Below, one piece after another: positions 10,323 to 20,800 of a DNA stretch of 64,000 nt (position 1 is the first letter of the stretch; each line of letters begins with the position of its first letter). This DNA comes from Sediminibacterium sp. FEMGT703S. Its GTDB lineage: Bacteria > Bacteroidota > Bacteroidia > Chitinophagales > Chitinophagaceae. Under the pieces are notes generated by a model. That model made no database searches and was not told where the DNA came from. It was given only the letters and a program-made list of their open reading frames with translations. A program made the translations under genes and the position numbers. The stretch is from positions 343,297 through 407,296 of the forward strand of contig PGCO01000004.1 of the NCBI GenBank assembly GCA_002786355.1. Reading direction: 5' to 3'.

Positions 10323-11633
10323 ATGAATAATAAATTAGCCATTTGGTCTATTACCGTTGGGTTAGGAGGTTTTTTATTTGGTTTAGATGTTGCCGTAATT
10401 TCAGGCGCCGAACAAGCCATACAAGAATTATGGTCCTTATCCGATTGGATGCATGGAACAGCTATTGCCATGGCCTTATATGGTACTGCTTTTGGAGCGG
10501 CATTAGGAAATATTCCTGCAAATAAAATAGGTAGAAAGCAAACGCTAATTTGGATAGGTATTCTTTTTTTGGTCACTTCTATCGGAGCTGCATTATCTAC
10601 CAATGTGTATGTCTTTATGTTTTTCCGTTTTGTTAGCGGCTTAAGTATCGGTGCATCTTCTGTTGTTGCCCCTGTTTATATTTCAGAAATCGCACCTCCT
10701 AAATACAGAGGCCGAATGGTTATTTCATTTCAATTAAATGTTGTTGCAGGAATATTGATAGCTTACTTTTCTAATTATTTATTAGCAGGAGTGGGTGGAG
10801 AAAATGATTGGCGTTGGATGTTAGGAGTGGTTGCAATCCCTTCCTTATTTTTTTCTTTGTTAATGTTGATTACACCAGAAACCCCGAGGTGGTTGGTGCT
10901 TTTTAAAAAGGATGATGTAGCTGCTGCAAAGGTATTGTCATTAACTGGAGAAGATGCACCTAAAGTAATTGCAGAAATTAAAGCGTCAGTTGGAAAAACA
11001 GTAACGGAGTCCTTGTTCAATAAAAAGTTTTTCAAACCCCTTCTACTCGCTTTCTTGATTGCTTTTTTTAATCAGCTATCTGGCATTAATGCCATCATCT
11101 ATTTTGCGCCAAAGGTTTTTGAAATGGCAGGAATTGGCCGTGAGGGAGCACTGCTGTGTACTGTTGGAATTGGGGTAATGAATTTGATCTTTACTATTAC
11201 AGGCTGGTATTTGATTGATCGTTTTGGAAGAAGAGTATTGATGTTTATTGGTTCAGTTGGGTATATTTTTTCACTTACTATGATTGCAGTTTCTTTTAAT
11301 AGTACAGATCAAAGTATGGTTGTGTATTATGTATTTGTATTTATTGCTGCACACGCGGTGGGGCAAGGTGCAGTTATTTGGGTTTTCTTATCTGAACTGT
11401 TTCCTAATTCGGTTAGAGCAAGTGGTACTTCTTTTGGAAGTTTGGTCCATTGGGTTTTTGCGGCACTAATTGCGCAAGTATTCCCCTACTTTGCCGCCAA
11501 TGTTTCGGGCACTATTATTTTTGGATTCTTCGCATTCATGATGGTATTGCAACTATTGTATGTTTGGAAGATGATGCCAGAAACCAAGGGAGTAGCTTTG
11601 GAAGATATGGGAGGAACAGTAGTATTGCATTAA
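10323..11633 (+). CDS. MFS sugar:H+ symporter (sugar porter family)
   Basis: This is a twelve-helix inner-membrane permease of the sugar porter family, probably importing a hexose or pentose. Signatures are GGFLFGLDVAVISGA in helix 1, NKIGRKQTL after helix 2, PETPRWLV, QLSGINAIIYFAP in helix 7, DRFGRRVLM and a C-terminal PETKG. The ORF track starts at 10275, but ATG 10323 gives the standard N-terminus MNNKLAIWS. The length of 436 residues is normal. Its stop codon abuts the stop of the opposing lipoprotein-like gene with no bases between. Substrate is unknown; a secreted glycosidase lies downstream and may supply it. Confidence 0.88.
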   Translation: MNNKLAIWSITVGLGGFLFGLDVAVISGAEQAIQELWSLSDWMHGTAIAMALYGTAFGAALGNIPANKIGRKQTLIWIGILFLVTSIGAALSTNVYVFMFFRFVSGLSIGASSVVAPVYISEIAPPKYRGRMVISFQLNVVAGILIAYFSNYLLAGVGGENDWRWMLGVVAIPSLFFSLLMLITPETPRWLVLFKKDDVAAAKVLSLTGEDAPKVIAEIKASVGKTVTESLFNKKFFKPLLLAFLIAFFNQLSGINAIIYFAPKVFEMAGIGREGALLCTVGIGVMNLIFTITGWYLIDRFGRRVLMFIGSVGYIFSLTMIAVSFNSTDQSMVVYYVFVFIAAHAVGQGAVIWVFLSELFPNSVRASGTSFGSLVHWVFAALIAQVFPYFAANVSGTIIFGFFAFMMVLQLLYVWKMMPETKGVALEDMGGTVVLH

Positions 11634-13067
11634 TTAAAATAAATACCCATAAATCTCATTTCTGAAAACATAATTCAACCATACCACATCATCTATGCAC
11701 ATAATGGCAAATACTTGGTATTGATTATTTCCTAAAAGGGCATCTTTTTTATACTGAAGAACGTATAATTTACCACCATTGATATTTCTTGGTTCACTTA
11801 AGTAAAATTCAATAGGCTCTCCACCTGGTTTTAATGTTATACTTGCTTCTTCTGCGACTTGTTTGGCCAATTGAAAAGCAGTTTGTTCTGCATCAAAGCG
11901 ATTAATACTTTTTTCAAGAGGTACCATTAATTGATAAGTACTCAATTTATCTTTTCTATGAATTACTTGACCAGCTGCTTTTGGGTTAAGCACATACAAA
12001 TTGGTTGGAATCATACTACCCCCCTTTTCACTTATGTCCCATTGACTATCAGGTTTGTAAAGGCTCTTAAAGGATCGATCATCAGCATATGCAATCATTC
12101 CTTTATGCATCACGTCTATGATATTATTAATCCTGAAATCCTTTGGAGGTTTGTTTTCTGCCCAAGTGATATAAGTAGGATCGTTTTGGATAGTATAGTA
12201 AAGATCATGGTTGGGTATGAATCCGATTTGTGGGAAGATGGCTGCATTTTCATTAGCTGGTATTCTGATGTATAAACACTCTTGATATCCCCACTCTTTA
12301 TTTCCTCTCCAAAAACTAAATAAATAATAGGCTTTTAGTTTTTTCAAATCTACTGTACTTAGTGTAGTTATGCCTTTTGGCCAACCTGCGGCGTGTTCAT
12401 TTTTAAGCAGCTCTAGCGAATCAATCTGAAAATGTTTTTTCAACCTGGCTGTTTTTATTTCCTTATCAGGTACATACGAAGAGGGGCTATTACCCTCTTT
12501 ATAAGGTAATAGTTTATTTAATTGAACTGGATATTTGGTATATGCCTGCATTTTTTTGAAGGAAGTACTAGTGTCTGCCGTTTGCTGTATTTTACTAAAA
12601 CTAGTACTGAAAACAACATAATAGCGATCCACAACGAAGCAGAATGGCTTTTTAAATTGATTCTGTTCTGGTAAATGTTGATTAGAATGTGGATAGAATT
12701 CCAATACTTGATATTCTGCTGATAATGCTACAACATTCCATCCATTTAAGCTTTGAATAATTTTTTCTTCAGCTTCAGTAATACCATCTTGAATCCATTC
12801 TGGTTGTCCTTCTTTTTCAAGTCCATTTAATACCCTTTTTGCGTCAGATCCTGAATAGCCCCATCCTTCTTGTAGGCTCTTATTATAACGTTTCCTGGTT
12901 TCTTTGTCTTTTACCATAGGGGCATCAAAAACAATGCCTTTAGCGCTAAGTATGCGAAAATGATTCCTATAATTATCAGTTTCGCTCCAACTTTTTGCTG
13001 TTGCATTTTTACCAAAGCAACTTGAAACAGTAACTAATAGTAAATAGCAGTAATGTTTGAACTCCAT
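11634..13067 (-). CDS. Hypothetical secreted or lipoprotein-like protein
   Basis: I do not recognise this 477-residue protein. It starts with a signal segment MEFKHYCYLLLVTVSSC in which VSSC could serve as a lipobox, so it may be lipid-anchored to the envelope. The rest is soluble, rich in aromatic residues and lysine, and lacks transmembrane segments or repeats. A WSETDNYRNHFRI segment follows the signal region and an EIYGYLF sequence ends it. It is transcribed divergently from the glycosidase at 13150 and converges exactly on the permease gene. Confidence 0.75.
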   Translation of the reverse strand: MEFKHYCYLLLVTVSSCFGKNATAKSWSETDNYRNHFRILSAKGIVFDAPMVKDKETRKRYNKSLQEGWGYSGSDAKRVLNGLEKEGQPEWIQDGITEAEEKIIQSLNGWNVVALSAEYQVLEFYPHSNQHLPEQNQFKKPFCFVVDRYYVVFSTSFSKIQQTADTSTSFKKMQAYTKYPVQLNKLLPYKEGNSPSSYVPDKEIKTARLKKHFQIDSLELLKNEHAAGWPKGITTLSTVDLKKLKAYYLFSFWRGNKEWGYQECLYIRIPANENAAIFPQIGFIPNHDLYYTIQNDPTYITWAENKPPKDFRINNIIDVMHKGMIAYADDRSFKSLYKPDSQWDISEKGGSMIPTNLYVLNPKAAGQVIHRKDKLSTYQLMVPLEKSINRFDAEQTAFQLAKQVAEEASITLKPGGEPIEFYLSEPRNINGGKLYVLQYKKDALLGNNQYQVFAIMCIDDVVWLNYVFRNEIYGYLF

Positions 13068-13115
13068 ATCCGGATAATTAGCATGTAAAAATAAGTTCCA
13101 TTAACTTTAATCAGA

Positions 13116-13131
13116 TACCGTTTAGACGGTA
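13116..13131. promoter_or_regulatory. Perfect dyad upstream of the glycosidase gene
   Basis: TACCGT-TTAG-ACGGTA is a perfect 6-bp inverted repeat ending 18 bp before the glycosidase ATG, in the divergent region with the 13067 gene. A near-consensus -7 element (TAACTTTA) lies a few bases upstream, so the dyad would sit around the transcription start. It could be an operator or a leader hairpin. No regulator gene is adjacent. Confidence 0.4.
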
Positions 13132-13149
13132 CAATAAATTAATCATTTT

Positions 13150-15567
13150 ATGAGAAAGTTGGATCAGCTGATTGTGCTAATAACATTGGTTTTTTTTAAT
13201 GGAATAATATATGGGCAAAGCAATGCCAATAACTCAATAGTGCCTCTTTTTAAACAGGCCCCCTCTTTAAAAGGAAAACCAGCATTCATAGGAACCCCTT
13301 TTAATACTGCAGGCGATAAATTGTATTTGATTGGTCATCAGGATGGGAGTTTCCCTGATTTAGGTTGGCACGTTAAAGATGAAATGGGGGGCATATGGCA
13401 TCATCCCATTAAATTGATGGATGGATTTGAAGCAAGTATTACTATTGGGGATAAAACATATCCTCTTAATAAAGCGGATATGTTTGTTAATTATCCATTT
13501 GGGAATAAACATATTTATACGGTGGGATCAACACCGCTAAGTATTGAGCGGTATCAGTTTGTTCCAGACCAATTGCCTGGTGTACAGATTGAGTATGCGA
13601 TTAAAAATTCGAGTAATCAAACCATTCAAATCCAATTCCATTTTGAAGCTGTTTCTAATTTGATGCCTGTATGGTTGGGTGAAAGAACGGGAATGATCAA
13701 CTCCAAAGATTTAGCCAGCTATGATCCCCTCAATAACAGATGGATAGTAAAAGATTCATTGAATCCATGGTATGTTATTTATGGTACAACTGTAAAAGGT
13801 GATGCAAGTCAAATGATCTACTCTAAAAAGAATAAGCCCAATACAACTGTTTCGAATACTACTTACAAAATCGAGATTAAACCTAATAGTATATTTTATT
13901 TACCATTCACCATTGCGGGTTCGGCTAAGTCTAAAGAACAAGCTATTCTACATTATACTCAACTCAATAATACTGCAGCAGAGCTTTTGACAACAAAGAA
14001 AAAGCGGGTTTTAAATCTGAATAATTTTGCTCGCTTAACATTAAATGATCATGCAATTACAACTAGTTTTGAATGGTTGAAGTATAACAGTGATTGGTTA
14101 ACCTTGGATGTTGATGGAATTGGTAGGGGAGTGGTTGCGGGATTGCCCGATTATCCTTGGTGGTTTGGCGGAGACATGGCTTATACATTAAAGGGTTTAA
14201 TTGCGTTGGGTAGAAAAGACTTAGTGTATAGTTCAATTGATTTGATTCATCGTATTTCAGAAAAGACCAATGGAAATGGAAGAATAGTTCATGAAGTTTC
14301 AACCAATGGTGCTGTTTTTAATCCAGGGAATGTAAATGAAACACCGCAGTTTATATCGCTGATTTGGGAAGTTTTTTGTTGGACTGGAGATAGAGAATTT
14401 TTGCTAAAATATTTCCCATCTGTCGTTAAGGGATTGAACTGGGTCTTAACTGAAAATGATGCGGATAAGAATTTATTACCTGACGGTGCAGGAATGATGG
14501 AAATTCATGGATTAACTTCTGAAATGATTGATGTTGCTGCTTATACGCAGAAAGCTTTTGCAGATGCCGCTAAAATGGCATTGTATTTAAACCAGGATTC
14601 TTTAGGTAAAGATTATCAGCAAAAAGCGGACTTATTAAAAGATAAAATCAATACTAAATTTTGGGTCGAGAAAGATCATTCCTATGCCGACTTTATTGCA
14701 ACAAAATCACAGGCTTTGCATTTGATAGAAGATGCAATTGTAAGAGCAGATACATTAGGGAATTCATGGGCTGTAACGGCATTGAAACAAATTCAGTCTC
14801 AAACTTTAGCTGATACGGCTACAAATAATAAAGGTTTTGTAATGCACCATAACTGGGTAGTGAATACGCCACTTGAAACGGGAATTGCTGAAAAAGATCA
14901 AGCCATTAAAGCATTGAATACCGCCAAAAGATTTTCTAATGGGTTCGGAATGTATGTGACCGGCATTGATAAAAATGAAAAAAGAGACTTGCAAGAGTAT
15001 TCATATGCAGCAAGCGTGGGCAAAAATGATTTCACCTATACTGGTACAGTAATGACCTTACCCACTGCAGTTCAAATTATAGCCGAGAATAATTATGGAA
15101 GGCCTAATGAAGCATTCAACTTATTAAAACGAGTAGATAAAACATTTGGATATGCCTTACCCGGTTCTATGTATGAAGTATCGCCAGATTATGGAATGAT
15201 GACGCAGGCTTGGAATGTATATGCATATGGAGAGCCAATTGTCAAACAGTTTTTTGGCATTCAACCGCAGGCCTATAAAAAACAACTTACTCTTTCTCCT
15301 CTATTGCCTTCAGTTTTAACGAATGGTAAATTAGACAATGTAATTATGGGTAATAATAGTGTGTCAGTAGACTTTAAGAAGACAAGTAATGCAATCACTT
15401 TTACAGTAAAGCAGACGGCTAATGATTGGGATATTTTGTTTGAACAACCAGCAGGGAAGTATAAAATATGGACCATAAATGGAAAAAGGATTAAGCCAAT
15501 GCAAAAAGATGATATATCATATATCCGTGTTGAGAACGCATCTGCAAAAATTGAACTAACCAATTAA
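13150..15567 (+). CDS. Secreted six-hairpin glycosidase (glycogen-debranching/amylo-1,6-glucosidase-like)
   Basis: This 805-residue secreted protein looks like an (alpha/alpha)6 glycoside hydrolase. A signal peptide (LIVLITLVFFNGIIYGQ) is followed by an N-terminal beta-rich domain to about residue 290. A helical catalytic region follows, with LPDYPWWFGGDMAYTLKG, NGRIVHEVSTNGAVFNPGN and a NLLPDGAGMMEI segment, and a C-terminal beta domain closes the chain. Acidic residues in the WFGGD and GRIVHE segments are candidate catalytic positions. This arrangement resembles debranching enzyme or GH78-like six-hairpin proteins, and I cannot name the GH family with certainty. The nearby sugar permease suggests glycan use. 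Confidence 0.75.
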   Translation: MRKLDQLIVLITLVFFNGIIYGQSNANNSIVPLFKQAPSLKGKPAFIGTPFNTAGDKLYLIGHQDGSFPDLGWHVKDEMGGIWHHPIKLMDGFEASITIGDKTYPLNKADMFVNYPFGNKHIYTVGSTPLSIERYQFVPDQLPGVQIEYAIKNSSNQTIQIQFHFEAVSNLMPVWLGERTGMINSKDLASYDPLNNRWIVKDSLNPWYVIYGTTVKGDASQMIYSKKNKPNTTVSNTTYKIEIKPNSIFYLPFTIAGSAKSKEQAILHYTQLNNTAAELLTTKKKRVLNLNNFARLTLNDHAITTSFEWLKYNSDWLTLDVDGIGRGVVAGLPDYPWWFGGDMAYTLKGLIALGRKDLVYSSIDLIHRISEKTNGNGRIVHEVSTNGAVFNPGNVNETPQFISLIWEVFCWTGDREFLLKYFPSVVKGLNWVLTENDADKNLLPDGAGMMEIHGLTSEMIDVAAYTQKAFADAAKMALYLNQDSLGKDYQQKADLLKDKINTKFWVEKDHSYADFIATKSQALHLIEDAIVRADTLGNSWAVTALKQIQSQTLADTATNNKGFVMHHNWVVNTPLETGIAEKDQAIKALNTAKRFSNGFGMYVTGIDKNEKRDLQEYSYAASVGKNDFTYTGTVMTLPTAVQIIAENNYGRPNEAFNLLKRVDKTFGYALPGSMYEVSPDYGMMTQAWNVYAYGEPIVKQFFGIQPQAYKKQLTLSPLLPSVLTNGKLDNVIMGNNSVSVDFKKTSNAITFTVKQTANDWDILFEQPAGKYKIWTINGKRIKPMQKDDISYIRVENASAKIELTN

Positions 15568-15691
15568 TCTTGTTTATTTTTTTGATTTAGTAGTTAAAAG
15601 AAATGGGAAAGTTGTAAGAATAGAATTAGTTTCTTGGTGTTGGTTTTAAATATTATTGGTACTTAAATGTAATGCGTGATTCTTTTTTGAG

Positions 15692-16681
15692 CTATTTTTT
15701 ATATCTCAAAGTGAACCTTTTTTGATATTTTTCAACTAAATATTTTTCGTTGCCCCTTATTACTATTTTTATATTTGCTTTAGCAAAAATGGGTTGATTA
15801 AATTGATTGTAAGTGTATCGAAAATTTACAATTCCTTTATAGGGAGCAGTTTCACCATTTCCTACAGAATACGATAATGGATTATTTTGGTTAAAAAAAT
15901 ACCAGTTAAGTCCTTTTTCTCCATATTGCCCTCCTCTAAAAAATGAAATATTATATTTACCTATATTTTTACCTCCTGAAAAAGGAAAGCAAATTTTTTC
16001 ATTCATCAATACACTAGCAATATTTAACTGCATTAGTGGGTTGGTCTTTGAATCAAATGTTGAAAAACTATAGTAAGTAGTTCCATCATATTTATATCCA
16101 GTAAAGTGGCTAGAAACTTCATCACGAATATTTGATTGAGCTATTAGTTCAAAATAATTGGAATAGGAGTTAGGTGGTTCGTATTTGTTGGGATCGAAAG
16201 GCGGTCTTAAATCAACTTCATGATTAAAGCCTCGATCTGTTTCTTCTAGTTTCCCTATGATTTTTTTTGTTTCTTAAGCAATAAAGTTACTGTCGCCTAC
16301 TCGATTTCCGTTTTTATATAAAAAATATTGTTCTTCCAAAAAATCTGTATGCCATTTTTTAGTGGTATTATCGTAAACTGAATAGCCTGTTTTTCTTACA
16401 TACGGCGCTATTGTATTTCCTGCATATTCAAAAACTTGTTTTACTTCTTCTTGAATTTTAATAGTTTGTTTTTTACCAACTGTTATAATTTTTAAAACTT
16501 TATGGGTAATCCCAATGACTCTATTTCTTTCATCATAAATGAACAATACTTGATAAAATTGGCCATTAGCCGTGTCACTTGTTATACTTTCAATTAACGG
16601 TGGATTTTTTGAATTTGTTATTGGGGATTGAGCGAATATGATGAATGGAATGATTGCAAATAGATATAGTATTCTTTTCAT
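15692..16681 (-). pseudogene. Secreted YD-like paralog (copy 1) broken by an in-frame TAA
   Basis: The ORF track splits this into 16681-16274 and 16033-15692, but all three segments read in one frame. The first ORF ends GDSNFIA, a TAA (16276-16274) follows, and the same frame continues with ETKKIIGKLEE and on into the MQLNIASVLMNEK ORF to FTLRYKK. Compared with copy 2 immediately upstream (11 bp away), about 13 codons are missing at the stop (YFYNH to DWNWE region absent). An intact signal peptide MKRILYLFAIIPFIIFAQ is present. The simplest reading is a pseudogene made by a small deletion with a stop. A truncated secreted product of 135 residues remains possible. Confidence 0.75.
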
Positions 16682-16692
16682 TAATTGATGTA

Positions 16693-17667
16693 TTATTTTT
16701 TGTATCTAAACGTAAAGCTTTGTTGATATTTCGCTGCTAAAGCGCCCCCATTTGCGTATATTTTTTTAATTCGAACCTTTGCTAAAACAGGTTGTTTAAA
16801 CCGATTATAAGTATAGCTAATAGTATTCATATCTTTATAATGCGAGCTTTGTTCGTCGGTAGTCACAAAATAATTTGTGCAATTATTTTGATTGAAGAAA
16901 TACCAATTGATATCAGTTTTGCCATATTGCCCCCCAGATCCTAATGATATTTTCTCGTTGATTAAATACATGGCTATATTCAACTGTTTTAGTGGATTCA
17001 ACATTCCATCGTATCTCGAATAAGTATAGAAAGTGGCATCATTACCTCTGTTTGCATAACGATATCTAGAAATGACTTTACTAATATTTACTGGAGTTAA
17101 TTTTAATTCATTTGTTAAAGTGGTAGGTGGACTGTATGGTTTTGTTAAATCTAATTCATGATAAATACTGTTAGGAGTCTGTTCCAATTTGCTAATTCTT
17201 TTCTGTGGTTCATCTTTTTCCCAATTCCAATCAAGACCGTCTAAATGATTGTAAAAATACATGCTACTATCACCTACTATATTTCCATTTTCTTCTAAAA
17301 AATATTGATGTTCTATTGATTCTAAAATCAATCTTGGGTTTACCGTAGTGTCAAACGACAAATCTTTATAAGAATAAATTTTTCGAGCATATGGAATTGT
17401 ATTAGCCCCTTTATACTCAAAAAGTTGTTCTTTGATTATTTTTTCAACTATCTTCTTTGAAGGTTTTGAATGAATCTTTACTTCCTTATTGATTATGCTA
17501 ATTACTTTTTTATAGTCATCGTATAAAAATGATACCTGATTAAAGTTTTCATTTACCGTATCACTAATTATACTTTCAAGTAATGGAAGTGTATTTGCAC
17601 TGTTTTTGCTGATTTGAGCGCATAAGATAAACGGAATGATCCCCAAAACGGTTAGAACGGCTTTCAT
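16693..17667 (-). CDS. Secreted YD-like protein of unknown function (copy 2, intact)
   Basis: I do not recognise this family. It is the intact reference for four copies in the window. A signal peptide MKAVLTVLGIIPFILCAQ (start moved from 17691 to 17667) precedes the signature LLESIISDTVN and VSFLYDDYKKVISI. Later segments are NLDWNWE-like, LNPLKQLNIA, INWYFFNQNN, VTTDEQSSHYK, YTYNRFKQPV and the C-terminal SFTFRYKK. Alternating Y-x-Y-(D/N) motifs recall YD/RHS-like beta strands, but that is only a resemblance. It is divergent from the PKD adhesin and lies 11 bp upstream of broken copy 1. Secretion and co-location suggest an envelope or surface role. Confidence 0.75.
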   Translation of the reverse strand: MKAVLTVLGIIPFILCAQISKNSANTLPLLESIISDTVNENFNQVSFLYDDYKKVISIINKEVKIHSKPSKKIVEKIIKEQLFEYKGANTIPYARKIYSYKDLSFDTTVNPRLILESIEHQYFLEENGNIVGDSSMYFYNHLDGLDWNWEKDEPQKRISKLEQTPNSIYHELDLTKPYSPPTTLTNELKLTPVNISKVISRYRYANRGNDATFYTYSRYDGMLNPLKQLNIAMYLINEKISLGSGGQYGKTDINWYFFNQNNCTNYFVTTDEQSSHYKDMNTISYTYNRFKQPVLAKVRIKKIYANGGALAAKYQQSFTFRYKK

Positions 17668-17796
17668 TTTGTGTTTCAGATTGATTTTCAATTAGTTATA
17701 TAGGATTAGGGGGTATAAATGCGTAAATTATTAAAAATACTTTAACAATTATAAATAATTCGATATGTTTACATTCTGAAATCCAAGCTTGTGAAG

Positions 17797-17818
17797 GGCT
17801 AATAATAATAAATTAGCC
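17797..17818 (+). promoter_or_regulatory. Leader hairpin just before the adhesin start codon
   Basis: GGCTAAT and ATTAGCC form a 7-bp stem around an 8-nt AT-rich loop, ending 4 nt before the ATG of the PKD adhesin. In the mRNA it would cover the ribosome-binding region. A near-consensus -7 element (TATGTTTA) lies about 30 nt upstream. Confidence 0.4.
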
Positions 17819-17822
17819 ATTT

Positions 17823-20800
17823 ATGAACAAAAACTTTACACTAAAAGTATTCCTACTTTTTGTTGCCGCTGTTTTTACAGGGTTAACTTTAAGTGCACAA
17901 AACGCAGTAAATTTTACTGTAAACAATGCTGAACAGTGTTTGCCAGGGCACAGTTTCACATTTACCAATTCGTCAACAGGCACTTTCGCCAGTTATAGTT
18001 GGAACTTTGGAGATAATACTACTTCAACAGTAGCAACTCCTCCAGCTAAAATCTATGCTCAGTCTGGAGATTATAATGTCACCTTAATTGGAACTGACGC
18101 TTCAGGTAATACCTCTACTATTGTTAAAAAAGTCACCGTTCATCCTTTGCCAGTGATGAATTTTGCAGTTTACAACGGGGGTACAGTTGGTTCCACTTAT
18201 AATTTTGTAAGTCAAGCATCAATCAATGCTGGACTTATAAGCATAAATGCGTGGAATTTTGGAGACAATACTGTTGATACGGGTGCCAACGTAAATAAAG
18301 TATTTGCGAGTGCAGGTACTTATCCTGTTAAACTAAAGGGCATAACCCTAGCGGGCTGTGTTGATAGTGTAACAAAAAATATTGTTGTTGCTGCAGCTCC
18401 TCCTTCTAATACTAACAATGCTGTATCTTTTACAGTAAATGATAGCGCTCAGTGTATCAATGTAAATAGTTACTCATTTACGAACTCATCAACTGGTAAC
18501 TTTGCTAGCTACAGTTGGAATTTTGGCGATGGTACTTCTTCAACTTTACAAACTCCTCCTACTAAAGTATATGCTCAGTCTGGAGATTATAATATTACCC
18601 TAGTTGGTACTGACTTTTCAGGCAAAACCTATACTATCGTAAAAAAAGTTACTGTAAATCCTTTGCCTGTAATGAATTTTGCAGTGTACAACGGAGGCAC
18701 TGCTGGTTCTACTTATAATTTTGTAAGTCAAGGAACAATCAATGCAGGGCTGATAAGTATAAATGCTTGGAATTTTGGAGATAACACCGTTGATACAGGT
18801 GCTAACGTTAATAAAGTATTTGCAAGTGCGGGTACTTATCCTGTTAGACTAAAGGGTATTACACTAGCTGGTTGTGCTGATAGCGTAACACAAAATATTG
18901 TAGTTGCGGCGGGTCTGCCTATTGTTATCCCTCCTCCACCAGCTCCACCAACAAATAGTTTCCGTGCTTCTTTTACCATTAATGATAGCTTGCAATGTAT
19001 TACCGGCAATAGCTTTACTTTCACTAATACGACGCCTATTATTGGTGGTGAAGTTTATTTATGGGAATTAGGAGATAACGTTACAACTAGAACTACTAGA
19101 GATGCTAATTTCACTTATACTACTCCAGGACATTATATTGTTAAATTAAGAGTCGTTAGAAATGGCGATACAGCAATAATCACTCAACAAGTAAGTGTTT
19201 ATCCTAAGCCTACTGTCAATTTCAGAATTTTAGAAAAACAGTCTAATGGTAAAGCTTATACATTCATCGATTCTTCTTTTGTAAGTTTTGGTAATCCTAC
19301 TTATTTCTGGGATCTAGGTGATGGCACAACTTCAACAATGATTAATCCTACCAAAGAATATGCAGGTGCTGGAACAAATTATACCATTAAATTGGTAGTT
19401 ACCAATACAGAAGGTTGTGCAGATAGTTTGAGCAAAACAATCACTACCTGTCCTAAAATCACTTCTACAGACTTTACAATTCAATCAACTTCTGTATGTG
19501 AAAATGGCAATAGCTTCAATTTTACTAATACAAGCGTTGCAACAACTACAGGCGGAAGCATAGTATCATATCGCTGGATTTTAGGAGATGGTTCAATTGC
19601 TACCACTCAAAATATTGCAAATAAAACATATGATTCTGCTGGTGATTACAATGTGAAGTTGATTGTTACGAATACATTAGGAACTTGTACTGTTACAGAT
19701 TCCATTGCTAAAAAAATCACTGTATTCCCTAAACCCAAAGTTGGCTATGTATTGTATTTGAATACTGCATTGCAAAACATTGTAGCAGGAGATACCTTGG
19801 AGATTTGTAACAATGGTGGAACACCAGGTGGTGGACATGATTTCCAATATATCAGTAATTCTACCCTTAAGCGTGGTCAAATGCTGTATAACTGGGATTT
19901 TGGTACAACCAATTTAACTTACAGAGAGGGTAATAATACCTTTGTTAATCCAAGAATTATTTTCCAACAGAATGGTCTGTTCCCTGTTGAGTTGAAAGTA
20001 ACTTCTTTAGAAGGTTGTGTTGACAGCTTTACGCATTATGTTAATATAATTGATTTGGGTAATCCTAATTTTACTGTAACAGATGGTCCTAGACAGGCTT
20101 ATCAACTACCATTGATAACAGCTCAAATGACAACTGTGCCACCTGCCGGTAACTTCACCTACCGTTGGACTACAAACGCCTCACCTATAGGCCCAGTTAC
20201 ATATACCAATCATACTACTCCTTTCGTTTTTGATAGAAGGATTGCAGGTGTTACTCAGAATGTGAGTTTAACAATCAGTTCAAGAACTGGTTGTTCAGTT
20301 ACAAGAACTAGAAACTTTAGCAGTTTGGTACAACCAATGATAGCTAATCTTTCAGCTACATTTGGTTTTTTTGATCCAACTACAGGCCGTCCACAATACA
20401 ACGTAACCGCTGTAGGACTTGTGAATGAGATGGATAATATTTCTTTGACATCAACATTGAATATGGGAGAGGGAAGTCCGATTGTTAGAAACAACAATAG
20501 TGCTCAGACTGCACTTGTACCTACGGGTATCACCCCTTTCACATACACTTCATCTTTCCCAGATGATACAGCTACAATTAGTTTTAGGGTAATAAATAAT
20601 AACGGAAATTTAGATACAATCAGAACCTTGCGCATACCGGTATATGCAACCCCACACGCTAAGATTGGAATAAACATTGTACCAAGAGCCACTCCATTAG
20701 GTTCTGATGTTTACAGGGTGAGCGATATTAGTACTATAGCATTTGGTGACTTGTTAAGTTTTGAAAGACGATTTACCATTCAAACAAGAAATGGCCTTAA

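Noticed and set aside
16274-16276. Programmed recoding (selenocysteine or pyrrolysine) at the in-frame stops
   Set aside because: One stop is TAA, which is not recoded that way, no special RNA element is evident, and deletion of neighbouring codons explains it better.
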